The notes: a model not told the origin generated them from the letters alone. A DNA stretch of 62,000 nt from Lingula anatina (GCF_001039355.2 NW_019774970.1:67124-129123); one strand, 5' to 3'; positions 22,556 to 35,944 are shown, counted from the stretch's first letter. A program made the numbers and translations.

Positions 22556-24243
22556 TAAAAAATCCCAGCCGTAAAAAATGTCAGCGAGCCTAAAAAATCG
22601 GAGAGGAATTGCGTCATTATAATTCCAGACACGATGTAAGGTTTCATTGTTGCCGCACCTCAGGCTACATTCTTACATAAAAGAAAAATGTTGACACTAG
22701 AAATATTTTCCTATCGGGTCATAGATAAAAACAAGTATTTTACACTACAGTTGTATAATTTTGAATGCTCATTTTACGGCAACAAACAAGATTGCCTTCA
22801 CCATATTGGGCATTTTGAATTCCTCCATGAACATTAATATTAAATTCTCACCTAGTTTCCAAATTGATACAACAAATTGTACTTAGATTCTTAATCTCTA
22901 TAAATTTATTGTATCATCCACCCGAAGGAGTGCCTCACATCATCGCCATCTACCTGTCCAAATGAAACAAAAATCATCGACAACCGCAATGTGCGCTCTA
23001 CCGGCAGGGGAGATGACGTGATCCGAACGCAGACAGTTTCACGAAGAGCTCGCGCTAAGCTGATTATTCCTTGATCTCGCTCCGCGACACCAGTCCCTTC
23101 GTTATCATGTCCAGGTGTTAAATACACAAATGACAGTGACATGGATAAATTCTTTTTAACAATTTTTTACCTTTGCAATTTACTCGGATATTCGAGGTAG
23201 GTCTTCGTATAGAATTCGAATTAGGTGAATAACTTGTATATGCCCTTCTACCCTCTGATATCAGGGACTCATAAAATAGTATACAAATTTAAAGTTTCAG
23301 TGATACAATTATTTTGTAACAGACTACTAGCGCCCCCTGTGGTCAAAGGGCACTAAAGATGGGTCTATAAAAAAGTATACAATATTGAAGAAGGGGCTAT
23401 TCAATAGTTTTGTTAGAGACTGCAAGCGACCTATTCGACCAGAGAGTAATATCATCCCTTCTATACGTGATTCACTGTGTTTGAAAGCGAGCAATAAAAA
23501 AAAAGAAGTTTGGCGTAGCTGTTATCTGGGTTGCACGCACTTCTGATTAACGCAAATCAAATGGATTTTGACGGTTGCTGTCACAGGTTGCACTCAAGGG
23601 GGAAATTTTTTAGGGCACGTTCTTTGATTACTCTGTACACGTTCGTAATCTAATGTGGAATATCTAAACAATTTATAAAAACGCCCTCACGCATGAAATG
23701 AAAAATCAAATAGGTTATCCCCCTTACGAGCAACAAAGAGCCTATATAGCTGAGGGCATATAAAAAATAAAGAACAACAGGATCGTGGAATTTATGTAAC
23801 TTTTCCAACCGTTGTTTTTCTTTGTTTCAATATAATAATGTTTAGAGACAGATAACGCTTACTCCAAGTATACATGATATGTATATGTCACACGCAAAAT
23901 TGAAATCCAGGTAGATTTGAAAACCGATAGAGACAGAAAAACTAACTATCTTCACAGTTCAATACTTTCAGTTTACAAGCTTTTGGATTGAAATTTTATA
24001 CAGATTTTTTAAACATTTTTATTATTGTTCAACCCTGAAAATTTCAAGTGTTAAGGAGAAATTTTAAGTTTTAACATTATCATATAATTAAAAAAACACG
24101 TTGACATGTGTCAAAACTGCCAGACACATGTCAGAGGTCACATACATGCTAACATTATGTTATCGTTTTATTAAAATATATTAAGGCCATATTGACTCGA
24201 CCAACTTGAGTATAATTATGAAGTTATTTTTGTTACGCTGATT

Positions 24244-25254
24244 GTATATATCTGCACGTCCACGATACTGGGTAACAGCAGAGGGTGATCACATTTGAAA
24301 GTCTGTCAAAATATTACTTTGCGTTGGATTACAATGGGGTTACTTTCTTGTGACAGGGGGTGGATTAGTCTTGCTATAACAGACAATTTTATGTTTACAA
24401 ACATTTCTGTGTATTCTTAGCCGAAAAAGACATCAAAACAGCACTTAAATCAGGGACACAGACATACCAGTCCGTTTTGCAGCTGTATGTTATGGAAAAG
24501 AAAGCTCTCAGAAAATTATTGTCATTTTTTTGTCATATTAGGGATCATTTACGGCACTCACATTAAAGAAAAACAAAAATTGGTCTTCGTCGCAAATTTT
24601 GATGAGTGACGAAAACGGATTGTTGTGCGTTGCTACCGTATCCTTTTTCAACTTCAGTAGAAAGTATTATTTCCCATACACGTACGTGAACTATAAATAT
24701 CGTTCAGTTTCGTGATTTAGGTATCTGAATTACAGTCTGCTTTTCACAAAACAACAATGTGTAAGGAAATCAGCTGTAATCACAGATGGTACATGTATGA
24801 CCCAATTCTGTCTCGTTTTTCTAGACTCGCACGACAACGAAACCACAGCTACCTTGCACTTTCGTTTCCCCATTCAGATTCAGCCCAGGGACTTAGCGTA
24901 AAGAGTGGAAATTTCTACTGATTACGTAATGACCCGGTCATATGAATATAAAATGAGATTAATTAAATTAGCTATATCTGGTCCCCACTCTTTGGCGTAA
25001 CTCACGAAAAATGACTTCATGTCATCGCTGTTTAACCGCCGATTCAGGATCGCAACGAGCTTTTCCAACTCTGTGAAGTTAAGTGTACTCTTCCCTGATA
25101 ATTTTTATATGTTTTTAATGTTACATTTTCCAACCTTAATGAATATGATGCAAAATACGATGTATGCCATAAACGGAGAGCGTGCACATAAGATCGGCGC
25201 ATTGTTGCCCATGTCCCAATGTTGTTACCCAGTATCGTGGACGTGCAGATATAT
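24244..25254. repeat. Inverted repeat, ~32-bp arms 950 bp apart
   Basis: The left arm at 24244-24276 (reading CTGCACGTCCACGATACTGG in its core) is almost perfectly reversed at 25223-25254. The interior has no recognisable coding sequence. It may mark the ends of a non-autonomous DNA transposon. Confidence 0.65.
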
Positions 25255-25574
25255 TATGTATATTCTGAGCTTGTAAAATACTTCGTACTTTCTGCTCACG
25301 TTGGAATAAATTTTCTATCTACCTATCTAGGCCGGTATGGCATTCTTTGACCTAGGTATTTAATTTTTTTTTTTGGGCTTGCCAAAATAAGAAATAGAGT
25401 CATGAAGTTTTTAGTATTCATTAAGAACTTCATTATCAAAAACATATCTCAAATCTTATTGCAATATAATTAAAACTGTGGTTGAAATCGAACTGTGACC
25501 TAAGTTAGTTTTTTAATTCAACTTGTGTGTCTGCATCCGATTTTTATTGTTGGTTGTGCAAATGGAGATCTTAC

Positions 25575-25766
25575 CTCTCGCCCGTCCTTTAAACGGTAAT
25601 AAGCAGCAAGATGTAGTGCTGTCTCCCCGCTATCACTGCGACAGTCGAGCAGGTCATGATTTTGCTCTATATAAATTTCTAAATCGTCTTGATTTTTGGC
25701 TTTGAATGCTTCTTCTAGTTTCAACCATTCTGGAGTTTGCTGCTGGCTCGCATTGGCATCAGACAT
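25575..25766 (-). CDS. TRPV-like B exon 1 (proximal copy)
   Basis: It starts at ATG 25766 (MSDANASQQQTPEWLKLEEA...) and ends GAG|gtaaga at 25575, 64 codons, phase 0. The C-terminal part begins an ankyrin repeat (SGETALHLAAYYRLKDG) that is completed by exon 2 at 18477. The N terminus has no signal peptide, as expected for a cytosolic TRPV N terminus. It is 3.74 kb from an identical coding copy at 29507-29316. Confidence 0.88.
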
Positions 25767-28028
25767 TTTCTTTTTCTTTTTTAACTTTCTCTCGACTTAT
25801 TGCTTATTGAGCATCTGGCTTTGATGATTTTAATTTGCTCAGATAATTTGCACCTTCTGTGGAGATACCCCTATGTTGATGCGTAACTATGGGCCTTTTT
25901 AAACAACCAACAGTCAACATACGCTTGGTTGTTATAGCGATGCTCTATGTGGTGACGCAACGAATACGTTCACACGTTTTCATATGCGTTTAGGAGTTTG
26001 ACTGCAGTGGCAGGTGGGCGACTATATCGATGACATCTTAAGACTTTTTAATAATCATGAGAGTAAAACCCCATCAATTAACGGAAAACCTGTCAAAAAA
26101 CGTCAAAATTGTAATCTTGAGACCATTGAGGATGAGCAATAATAACTTGTCTGTTAAAAGAACAGTTACAGAAATGAACTTTTCGGGGTACCTCTACGTG
26201 AAAGCTGTTGTTTTAAATTTATGAATGACAGCAACAAATTCACGTACCAGTACATAATGAATTACACAAGCGAGGTAGAGATCATCTCATTAACAAAGTC
26301 TCTTCATAACCACGTTTGCTTTGAAAAATATAGTATACGACCGTGTCGGATGCGAAACAGGTGCGAAGCACGTATATTGATCCATTTTAAAAAAGGGTCT
26401 TCTTGGAAGCGACTGCTGCTGATAAGAAATGGTGCCTTAATTTGCTTTCGCTTTAGCAACATAGTTACGCGCACGTACTATCACCAACAATGATTACTAT
26501 TCACGGATGATGCTTACTTTTTTCTAATATTCAATTGCTTTTATTATTCTTTTTTTTTTTGCTCTGTTGACTGAAGTGCTCTTCTGTATGAATGTGACAC
26601 CAAGATGGCGAGTAGTCGTCAGGCGTCTCTATTACGTAATGCAAATGGGTAATACATGTAAAGACATTATGATACATCTTCCTTTTTTAAACAAAAAAAT
26701 CTTAATAAACTGCTTAATGATTTAACGCACATTGTTTGTATTCTATACTGTAATTGCAATATGAACAAAAAGTCACTTTGGTTTAACAATGTTTCTACCA
26801 CTACGAATCTTAATATTCGGTAGAGATACAGATTGTGGTATAACATTAACTTGTGCACGAGAAGGATTTTGATCCAAATTAATATCTACTTAAGGCTTTG
26901 ACTCAAATGGCTCTTTTGTTAAAAGTAAATCTCTTCAATTCCTTCTTAATACAGTTTCCTTTTCAAGTTTAAAAAAAGAGAATTTGGAGAATTTTAATTT
27001 AACATTCTACCTTTATCACTCTTTAAACACCTGTGTTACTTATCTTATCACCTGTGTCTCTGTGAACTCTTACAACATCTCCTTGGTGCAGTTATTGCCC
27101 CTATAGAGGGAGCGACCGTTCTCTCTCAACGGTATTAGGTATATTAAAACTTAACTCGATGTAATAGAAACAGCGCATTTATTTGCGCGACGTTTTATTT
27201 TCTTTTCATTTTATTTTTACTACCTTGTAACTTACTGCTCAAAGAAATACATTAATAAAAAAACTGTTTTTAGGGCAAGTTTTATAAATGGCGTTGAATT
27301 ACCACTTGCCGCCATATAAATCCAACGTTTAACATAAATACGACTGTTATGCTTGCTACATGAACGAGACTAAGGATCAACAAACAGTTTTATCTCCTGA
27401 ACGGTCTTTTAAACTTAAACGATCCATGGAGGTTGCTTTACTTTCTTGAACATAAAAAAGAGGGCAAATCTGCCGAGGCTCTCTTCTATGGCCACGCCAC
27501 AGGATAGGCCTGTTTTGAAATCAGAAAGAAAAATGTTATCGCCAAAAAAAATACAAAAGCAGAAATTTGATAAGTTCGTAACTGCTACAGACTCGACTTG
27601 GTTTAAACTTTTTTCTCATATTTGTTCGTTATATTATTTTTTTATAATTTTTACTTGCATTGCACATATTTACCGTTCTTGTACATATTTCACAATTAAG
27701 GCGCATTTCCAGTTTTAACTGTAGCCTATCCCTGTATTGCCATATATAATGTACAAAACATATCAAATCAGTGAATTTTTCAACAAAACAAAGAACAATT
27801 TTAATTGTTAAAACAACCTGCCTGTTGCTGCAGAAATTTCATCAGTGTTGATTATCGACCCCAAAAGCATTCGGCAAGTATCTTGCATTCGTAAACTTGT
27901 TTCACCGTGGAAATCATCGTGGTAGCTTTTCATGTCCAGTATTTTGAAATAACATGAACTTTCTTTTTTTCTCTTTGTGTTTCTGCGTAAGGACGTGGCG
28001 ACAAAGACAAGATTGGTATAAAAACGAC

Positions 28029-28135
28029 TGCTCCGGGTGAGGCTCGAACTCACAACCTCCGCATGCCTCAACCCTGTTATCAGGGTGGAGTACTGTCTAT
28101 AAGTACGGCGCGCTAACCGATTGTGCCACCGGAGC
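28029..28135 (-). tRNA. tRNA-Ile(UAU) with intron
   Basis: Acceptor GCTCCGG pairs with CCGGAGC plus discriminator A. The D arm is GGCACAATCGGTTAGC, the anticodon loop CTTATA|A, and the T arm GTGAGTTCGAGCCTCAC. A 33-nt intron lies after position 37 and folds as CCCTG-ATAA-CAGGG. A run of T follows the 3' end as pol III terminator. It decodes AUA codons. The copy is part of the tandem duplication. Confidence 0.93.
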
Positions 28136-29315
28136 AACTGATGCAATTTTCCAACATCTGTTAAAAATCCAGCTTCAAACTAAAATACTTTGAATATATT
28201 TCACAGGATATATAACATTCACAATCAGTCATTAGCAAATAATGCACTAATCAAATTGCCTTGTCAGTATTTGTACTTGTAAAGCATTTCAATATCTTGA
28301 AGGGCTTCTTCATATTAGCATTCATATTAGCATTCTATACAGAGGTCTTCTCTTGGATTTATCAGTGAATTCATATTTTTCTCGAGTAAAATGATATTAA
28401 AAGAGTTGTTTTCATTAATCTTTCATCTCATTATTTTATATACGATATTGCATAACATGTAACATGCTATTTTTTGCGAGTTCTAGTAGGCACATTCCTA
28501 ATTTTGCAGCGTTTCCTTCTCACGTTTAACATTAAGTAAGAAGCTTAATTTGTGGCTGAATACTGTAAAGAAAGAAAAAAGTTACTGAACAGTGATGAAA
28601 GAACGTAAATGAAAATTAATCAAGAGTATTGTTTTTTATGCTATTAATGATTTATTGATAGACCTATAAAATCTACCTCCAATTTTGAATTTTTTAGTAC
28701 TTCACTGTATATGTCCACCCTAGTCACACTGATAATTTACTTATCTATAAAAATGCACGTGTGCTTACTCCGAACGACGCAGATTTATGCATCTAGTATT
28801 ATAATATTGTCTATGTAAATTTTGTACCAGTGACGAATTCAGATTATGGCACACATAAGTTACCTAGTAGATTGTTTTTGTTGTACATTACTTGCCCGCT
28901 CTTTGACCTTGTTTTAAGAAGACCACTTACCATTTCTTAAAGAAAAAGGCTAACGTTATTGCTTTATTTGTTGATAATTCGAATAAGAGGAATGCAATTG
29001 TCTTAAAGAGAATCCGTTCCAGTTTGAAATAGCAATATTTCCATACTTACATCAATCATGGTTCATGATGTGAAGAAAATGATGAGGTTCTATAAAAGAA
29101 AAGTGCTGNTTTTTTCGGCGTGCCAAAATAAGAAATAGAGTCATGAAGTTTTTAGTATTCATTAAGAACTTCATTATCAAAAACATATCTCAAATCTTAT
29201 TGCAATATAATTAAAACTGTGGTTGAAATCGAACTGTGACCTAAGTTAGTTTTTTAATTTAACTTGTGTGTCTGCATCCGATTTTTATTGTTGGTTGTGC
29301 AAATGGAGATCTTAC

Positions 29316-29507
29316 CTCTCGCCCGTCCTTTAAACGGTAATAAGCAGCAAGATGTAGTGCTGTCTCCCCGCTATCACTGCGACAGTCGAGCAGGTCATGA
29401 TTTTGCTCTATATAAATTTCTAAATCGTCTTGATTTTTGGCTTTGAATGCTTCTTCTAGTTTCAACCATTCTGGAGTTTGCTGCTGGCTCGCATTGGCAT
29501 CAGACAT
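29316..29507 (-). CDS. TRPV-like B exon 1 (distal copy)
   Basis: The coding sequence is identical to the proximal copy, with the same ATG and the same GAG|gtaaga donor. No exons 2-3 of its own lie between the copies, so it could only act as an alternative first exon of TRPV-like B, or be an assembly artefact. The first visible difference lies in the 5' UTR just before the ATG (one base). Confidence 0.7.
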
Positions 29508-31775
29508 TTTGTTTTTCTTTTTTAACTTTCTCTCGACTTATTGCTTATTGAGCATCTGGCTTTGATGATTTTAATTTGCTCAGATAATTTGCACCTTCTG
29601 TGGAGATACCCCTATGTTGATGTGTAACTATGGGCCTTTTTAAACAACCAACAGTCAACATACGCTTGGTTGTTATAGCGATGCTCTATGTGGTGACTCA
29701 ACGAATACGTTCACACGTTTTCATATGCGTTTAGGAGTTTGACTGCAATGGCAGGTGGGCAACTATATCGATGACATCTTAAGACTTTTTAATAATCATG
29801 AGAGTAAAACCCCATCAATTAACGGAAAACCTGTCAAAAAACGTCAAAATTGTAATCTTGAGACCATTGAGGATGAGCAATAATTACTTGTCTGTTAAAA
29901 GAACAGTTACGGAAATGAACTTTTCGGGGTACCTCTACGTGAAAGCTGTTGTTTTAAATTTATGAATGACAGCAACAAATTCACGTACCAGTACATAATG
30001 AATTACACAAGCCAGGTAGAGATCATCTCATTAACAAAGTCTCTTCATAACCACGTTTGCTTTGAAAAATATAGTATACGACCGTGTCGGATGCGAAACA
30101 GGTACGTGCACGTATATTGATCCATTTTAAAAAAGGGTCTTCTTGGAAGCGACTGCTGATAAGAAATGGTGCCTTTATTTGCTTTCGCTTTAGCAACATA
30201 GTTACGCGCACGTACTACCAGCAACAATAATTACTATTCACGGATGAATCGGCTTACTTTTTTTCTAATATTCAATTGCTTTTATTTATATATTTTTTTG
30301 CTCTGTTGACTGAATTGCTCTTCTGTAAGAAAGTGACACCAATATGGCGAGTAGTCGTCAGGCGTCTCTATTACGTAACGCAAATGGGTTATACATGTAA
30401 AGACATTATGACACATCTTCCTTTTTTAAACAAAAAAAATCTTAATAAACTGTTTAATGATTTAACGCACATTGTTTGTATTCTATACTGTAATTGCAAT
30501 ATGAACAAAAAGTCACTTTGGTTTAACAATGTTTCTACCACTACGAATCTTAATATTAGGTAGAGATACAGATTGTGGTATAACATCAACTTGTGCGTGA
30601 GAAGGACTTTGATCCAAATTAATATCTACTTAAGGCTTTGACTCAAATGGCTCTTTTGTTAAAAGTAAATCTCTTCAATTCCTTCTTAATACAGTTTCCT
30701 TTTCAAGTTTAAAAAAATAGAATTTGGAGAATTTTAATTTAACATTCTACCTTTATCACTCTTTAAACACCTGTGTTACTTATCTTATCACCTGTGTCTC
30801 TGTGAACTCTTACAACATCTCCTTGGTGCAGTTATTGCCCCTATAGAGGGAGCGACCGTTCTCTCTCAACGGTATTAGGTATATTAAAACTTAACTCGAT
30901 GTAATAGAAACAGCGCATTTATTTGCGCGACTTTTTATTTTCTTTTCATTTTATTTTTACTACCTTGTAACTTACTGCTCAATGAAATACATTAATAAAA
31001 AAACTGTTTTTAGGGCAAGTTTTATAAATGGCGTTGAATTACCACTTGCCGCCATATAAATCCAACGTTTAACATAAATACGACTGTTATGCTTGCTACA
31101 TGAACGAGACTAAGGATCAACAAACAGTTTTATCTCCTGAACGGTCTTTTAAACTTAAACGATCCATGGAGGTTGCTTTACTTTCTTGAACATAAAAAAG
31201 AGGGCAAATCTGCCGAGGCTCTCTTCTATGGCCACGCCACAGGATAGGCCTGTTTTGAAATCAGAAAGAAAATTGTTATCGCCAAAAAAAAAAAAAAATA
31301 CAAAAGCAGAAATTTGATAAGTTCGTAACTGCTACAGACTCGACTTGGTTTAAACTTTTTTCTCATATTTGTTCGTTATATTATTTTTTTATAATTTTTA
31401 CTTGCATTGCACATAGTTACCGTTCTTGTACATATTTCACAATTAAGGCGCATTTCCAGTTTTAACTGTAGCCTATCCCTGTATTGCCATATATAATGTA
31501 CAAAACATATCAAATCAGTGAATTTTTCAACAAAACAAAGAACAATTTTAATTGTTAAAACAACCTGCCTGTTGCTGCAGAAATTTCATCAGTGTTGATT
31601 ATCGACTCCAAAAGCATTCGGCAAGTATCTTGCATTCGTAAACTTGTTTCACCGTGGAAATCATCGTGGTAGCTTTTCATGTCCAGTATTTTGAAATAAC
31701 ATGAACTTTCTTTTTTTCTCTTTGTGTTTCTGCGTAAGGACTTGGCGACAAAGACGAGATTGGTATAAAAACGAC

Positions 31776-31882
31776 TGCTCCGGGTGAGGCTCGAACTCAC
31801 AACCTCCGCATGCCTCAACCCTGTTATCAGGGCGGAGTACTGTCTATAAGTACGGCGCGCTAACCGATTGTGCCACCGGAGC
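31776..31882 (-). tRNA. tRNA-Ile(UAU) with intron, duplicate
   Basis: Same gene as at 28029-28135 with one difference in the intron region (GGCGGAG for GGTGGAG on the + strand). All paired stems are intact, and the T-run terminator is present after the 3' end. Confidence 0.92.
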
Positions 31883-32949
31883 AACTGATGCAATTTTCCA
31901 ACATCTGTTAAAAATCCAGCTTCAAACTAAAATACTTTGAATATATTTCACAGGATATATAACATTCACAATCAGTCATTTCCAAATAATGCACTAATCA
32001 AATTGCCTTGTCAGTACTTGTACTTGTAAAGCATTTCAATATCTTGAAGGGCTTCTTCATATTAGCATTCATATTAGCATTCTATACAGAGATCTCTTGG
32101 ATTTATCAGTGAATTCATATTTTTCTCGAGTAAAATGATACTAAAAGAGTTGTTTTCATTAATCTTTCATCTCATTATTTTATATACGATATTGCATAAC
32201 ATGTAACATGCTATTTTTTGCGAGTTCTAGTAGGCACATTCCTAATTTTGCAGCGTTTCCTTCTCACGTTTAACATTAAGTAAGAAGCTTAATTTGTGGC
32301 TGAATATTGTAAAGAAAGAAAAAAAGTTACTAAACAGTGATGAAAGAACGTAAATGAAAATTAATCAAGAGTATTGTTTTTTATGCTATTAATGATTTAT
32401 TGATAGACCTATAAAATCTACCTCCAATTTTGAATTTTTTAGTACTTCACTGTATATGTCCACCCTAGTCACACTGATAATTTACTTATCTATAAAAATG
32501 CACGTGTGCTTACTCCGAACGACGCAGATTTATGCATCTAGTATTATAATATTGTCTATGTAAATTTTGTACCAGTGACGAATTCAGATTATGGCACACA
32601 GAAGTTACCTAGTAGATTGTTTTTGTTGTACATTACTTGCCCGCTCTTTGACCTTGTTTTAAGAAGACCACTTACCATTTCTTAAAGAAAAAAGCTAACG
32701 TTATTGCTTTATTTGTTGATAATTCGAATAGGAGGAATGCAATTGTCTTAAAGAGAATCCATTCCAGTTTGAAATAGCAATATTTCCATACTTACATCAA
32801 TCATGGTTCATGATGTGAAGAAAATGATGAGGTTCTATAAAAGAAAAGTGCTAAAAAATGTTTAAATTATAAACAGTGTCAAGCCGTCAGTTTTGTAGAC
32901 TACGGCGACGCTTGTCTTAAAGTTTACCCCTGGGGCACGAACGCATGTC

Positions 32950-33210
32950 TAGGGGCGGATCCAGGATTATTTGAAAGGGGAGGGGTCCGCGGATGCGAAG
33001 CTGACCCTACCCCCTCTCTTTGGCGAGGGGTTCGAGACCCGCTTCAAGGGGCCCGAAAATTTTGATTTTAGACGGAAAACGGTGCCATTTGGTACGGTTT
33101 GGAACAATGATTCCGCTAGTCAAAATTCTTATTTCAATTGATGTAATTATTTTTATTAATCTTAAGGGGTCAGGACCCACCCCCCCGACACCCCCCTAAA
33201 TCCGCCACTG
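32950..33210. mobile_element. MITE with CAGTGGCGGAT-type termini
   Basis: The left end AGGGGCGGATCCAGG and the right end, which reversed reads CAGTGGCGGATTTAGG, form terminal inverted repeats about 260 bp apart. No coding capacity. This terminus style is common among non-autonomous hAT-like elements, but the superfamily is an inference. Confidence 0.7.
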
Positions 33211-33378
33211 TGTTCTCCGTTTGCATGTTGGTTGCGTGATAAGCACGCACGTGTGATTGTTTAGCATTTTACATAATACTTCTTAAAAACAAGTCGCTTC
33301 ATAAAGTTATTGCCGAGTCACTGTCTAGTGAAAAATTTATGCATTTTTCTCCCCCTCGAAAGAACATTGCCACCTTTA

Positions 33379-33604
33379 GCCTAGGTCCCAACCGAACGTA
33401 CGGGCTGCTACGTGTGGTCTACGGCCAAAAAAATGGGGAAAACGTGCGTGAGGAGCACGTCCATCGTGCGACTTTTGGAGGACGCAAACAGCACGTATAG
33501 ACTTTTCGACATGATCAACAGCCGCTACGTGCGATCTAGCTACGTCCTGGCCGGACGCAAGGAACCTAAAAACCGTGCGTTCAAAACGCAGTTGGGACCT
33601 AGGC
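33379..33604. mobile_element. 226-bp inverted-repeat element with TTTA target duplication
   Basis: The ends GCCTAGGTCCCAAC and GTTGGGACCTAGGC are perfect inverted repeats. TTTA flanks both sides (33375-33378 and 33605-33608). The interior is GC-rich compared with the surroundings and has many ACGT words. An open frame of 65 codons across it is a by-product of composition. Confidence 0.85.
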
Positions 33605-33609
33605 TTTAA

Positions 33610-35440
33610 TCGTTATTCAGGGTGCATGAATGATAGCGCTTGCATGACATACGCGTTTCCGCCTTTAAAACAACGGTAGAACCAATCACGCGATTGTCAA
33701 TGCCAAGAAAGATGAATGAAATCATACACGCATCTGTAGTTATTTTTGGCCAGAACTATTTTAATAGACCAATCGAACATGACAGCAACGACCCGAACCT
33801 TTGAAAAAGACAAAAAGCAATTTAAAAAGGAGACAAGAAGGAGACAGAAAATAGTTTTGTCTTTATCCCCTATGAAATTTGGATTCCGTAACCAAGGCAA
33901 TCATCTCTTCTGCAAAAAGGAGACGTGATGCTACAACTGCCTACGTCCACACGACGTGCAGACATACCTGGGCTGGCATTCTTTTTTGAGTTCTTCATAA
34001 CTCAAGAAGACGTATTTAAACATAAATAAATAAATCAATAAATAAGTAAACGTTATGTGTTTTTGGCTGTTTCCAAGCACGAATTATGAGATCAGAACGG
34101 AGTTGCTTGTGTTTTTAAGGCACTGAATGCATCACTATACGCGCATTATTTTCGGGACTTTACGGTAGGTGTCACGAGCGAGGGGTGGGGGGGGATTACG
34201 GGGGCGCAAGGAACGTAAAACTTTCATATTTCTCTCTGCTAAGCATTTTTTTAACCTGGTATTTTTATGCGTTTCTGTATGTGTGTGTGTATTCGTGATT
34301 TTGTGTTAAAATATGCAAGGATGCATATGTACATATGCACGTTTGCACGTGGGCATGTGCGTGTGTGAATGGGTCACATTCACATTACTCATTTTACACC
34401 ACTGAAATGCTTTTTAAATATTTACAGTGAGTACCGACTGTCTCCAGGGCAATTTAGTTTTCTGTCTACGAATCCTTTGTCCTCTTGTGCTAATTTTGAT
34501 ACATATATCAAACCGTGAGTGTAAGAGCAGCAACACCTCCCCCCCCCCCCCCCCACACACACACACACATTTTCAACCACATTAGCAAGAGCAGCAAAGA
34601 GCAGTGGGACTACGGGAATTCCCCCATGAGGCTTGTCAATTTTTTCCTTTTCTTTTTTAAAATTAAAATTACTTTTCAGATAATATATGCTTATATGCTC
34701 AATATATGCTTATCTACCCATGTACAAATATCTCTCATGGAATATCAACTGGAAAGTGCTTTACTGCGTATCAAGAGTCTGGGCTCGTCTGAAGTACATA
34801 TTAACCCATAAATTATCTTAATCACTTGAGAATTAACACTGAACATGAAAACGTCTATCACAAAATGAAATAATAAGACATCAAGAAGGAATGTTTATTA
34901 TTATTTTTTTTCACGAGAAAATGAATCAAATGTCAGTTCTGTTTGTCGTACGAGAGAGTGCGCAAACTATTGAGATTTCAGCCAGCCTAATACGTCGATA
35001 ATTACTGTTCATGATCAGTTCCCACTGATAAAAATCATAAAGAGGTTTAATCCGGTTGGGGCACCTGAGTGTTTAGAAGAAAGTGTAGGTAAATGGTAAC
35101 GAAAGAGGGGCACAGGGCGACTCTGTGAAAAACTCTGAAAAGCCGGTTGTGTCAAGCTTCAGAGGCGACGCAGGTCAACCTCTTTCGATGTATTTCAAAT
35201 TTCCAGATGTGCTGTGGCGGCGATCAACGAGTCTGACGCTCTCCGTGGTTGTGACAGAGTCGTTCCATCAAGATGGTTTGTCTAATCATTATAAATGTTG
35301 GCACTGATAAGTCATTTAATGAATCCATGGGGTGCCGTATGGAAATCGGTTGACACGAGGGACGCTGTCCTTTCACCCCCCCCCCCGTCCGCCCCGCCCC
35401 GCTCTGCTCCCCCTTCTTTCTGTTCTTATACCTCTGAAAC
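33610..35440. other. Intergenic, simple sequence only
   Basis: It contains a poly-C/(CA)n tract at 34540-34569 and G-rich or C-rich runs near 34185 and 35378. No coding sequence was recognised. Confidence 0.5.
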
Positions 35441-35450
35441 GGGTTTAATT

Positions 35451-35913
35451 GACAGTATTCACACTTCTGAAAAGGAAATCAAGCACACCTTTCACATACA
35501 GTGATCTGACACGCGTCCTTCATTGCCTTTTCTTTCTTACACACTCTTTCTCTCCTTTTCTTTCAAAAAGTTTCATGAACACTTTTATATACAAAATATC
35601 ATCTTATGAAATTTAAAATCCCATAAAATAAATCCTTCTCGCCCGTTGTGACAAACATACTCCCACTAACCCCCCCCCCCCCCCACCCCAACCACCNGAC
35701 AGTATTTCACACTTCTGAAAAGAAATTCAAGCACACCTTTTACATACACGGATCTGACACGCGTCCTTCATTGCCTTTTCTTTCTTACCCCCCCTTTCTC
35801 TCCTTTTCTTTCAAAAAGTTTCATGAACACTTTTATATACAAAATATCATCTTTTGAAATTTAAAAACCCAAAAAAAAAACCCTTCCCCCCCCTTGTGAC
35901 AAACAAACCCCCC

Positions 35914-35937
<24 letters not shown>
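35451..35937. repeat. ~240-bp tandem duplication split by N
   Basis: 35451-35690 and 35698-35937 are near-identical (GACAGTATT.CACACTTCTG, then GACACGCGTCCTTCATTGCC, then a long C tract). The N at 35697 lies exactly between them. The second copy runs into a poly-C/(CA)n tract that leads directly into the Dickkopf-region duplication. Confidence 0.9.

Positions 35938-35944
<7 letters not shown>

Larger units (their letters stand above)
18478..25574 (-). other. Intron 1 of TRPV-like B (7.1 kb)
   Basis: It is bounded by donor GAG|gtaaga (exon 1) and acceptor TTTGCAG (exon 2), both phase 0, so no intervening exon is required. The ankyrin repeat reads straight through from LAAYYRLKDGRE to VANKLIEIAD. 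The intron holds foldback elements (19.4-20.95 kb), a 194-bp tandem duplication (22.2-22.55 kb) and an inverted repeat (24.24-25.25 kb). No other exon was recognised. Confidence 0.75.
25367..29108. repeat. 3.74-kb tandem duplication, copy 1
   Basis: The segment is repeated almost base for base (about 99% by eye, differences being single substitutions and small indels) at 29110-32852. It contains exon 1 of TRPV-like B and a tRNA-Ile(UAU) gene. A single N at 29109 separates the two copies exactly at the junction. Confidence 0.95.
29110..32852. repeat. 3.74-kb tandem duplication, copy 2
   Basis: Second copy of the 25367-29108 segment; see that entry. A short extension of an A run (31287-31301) and scattered substitutions distinguish it. 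Confidence 0.95.

Noticed and set aside
27446-27718. 90-codon + frame in the 3.74-kb duplication
   Set aside because: Copy 2 has an extended A run (31287-31301) that breaks the frame, so it is not maintained.
27808-28146. 112-codon minus frame covering the tRNA at 28 kb and its duplicate at 31.8 kb
   Set aside because: It is a translation of the tRNA gene and its flank; the tRNA structure accounts for the conservation.
33412-33609. 65-codon frame within the TTTA-flanked element
   Set aside because: Lies wholly within a short inverted-repeat MITE and ends in its terminal repeat; composition artefact.
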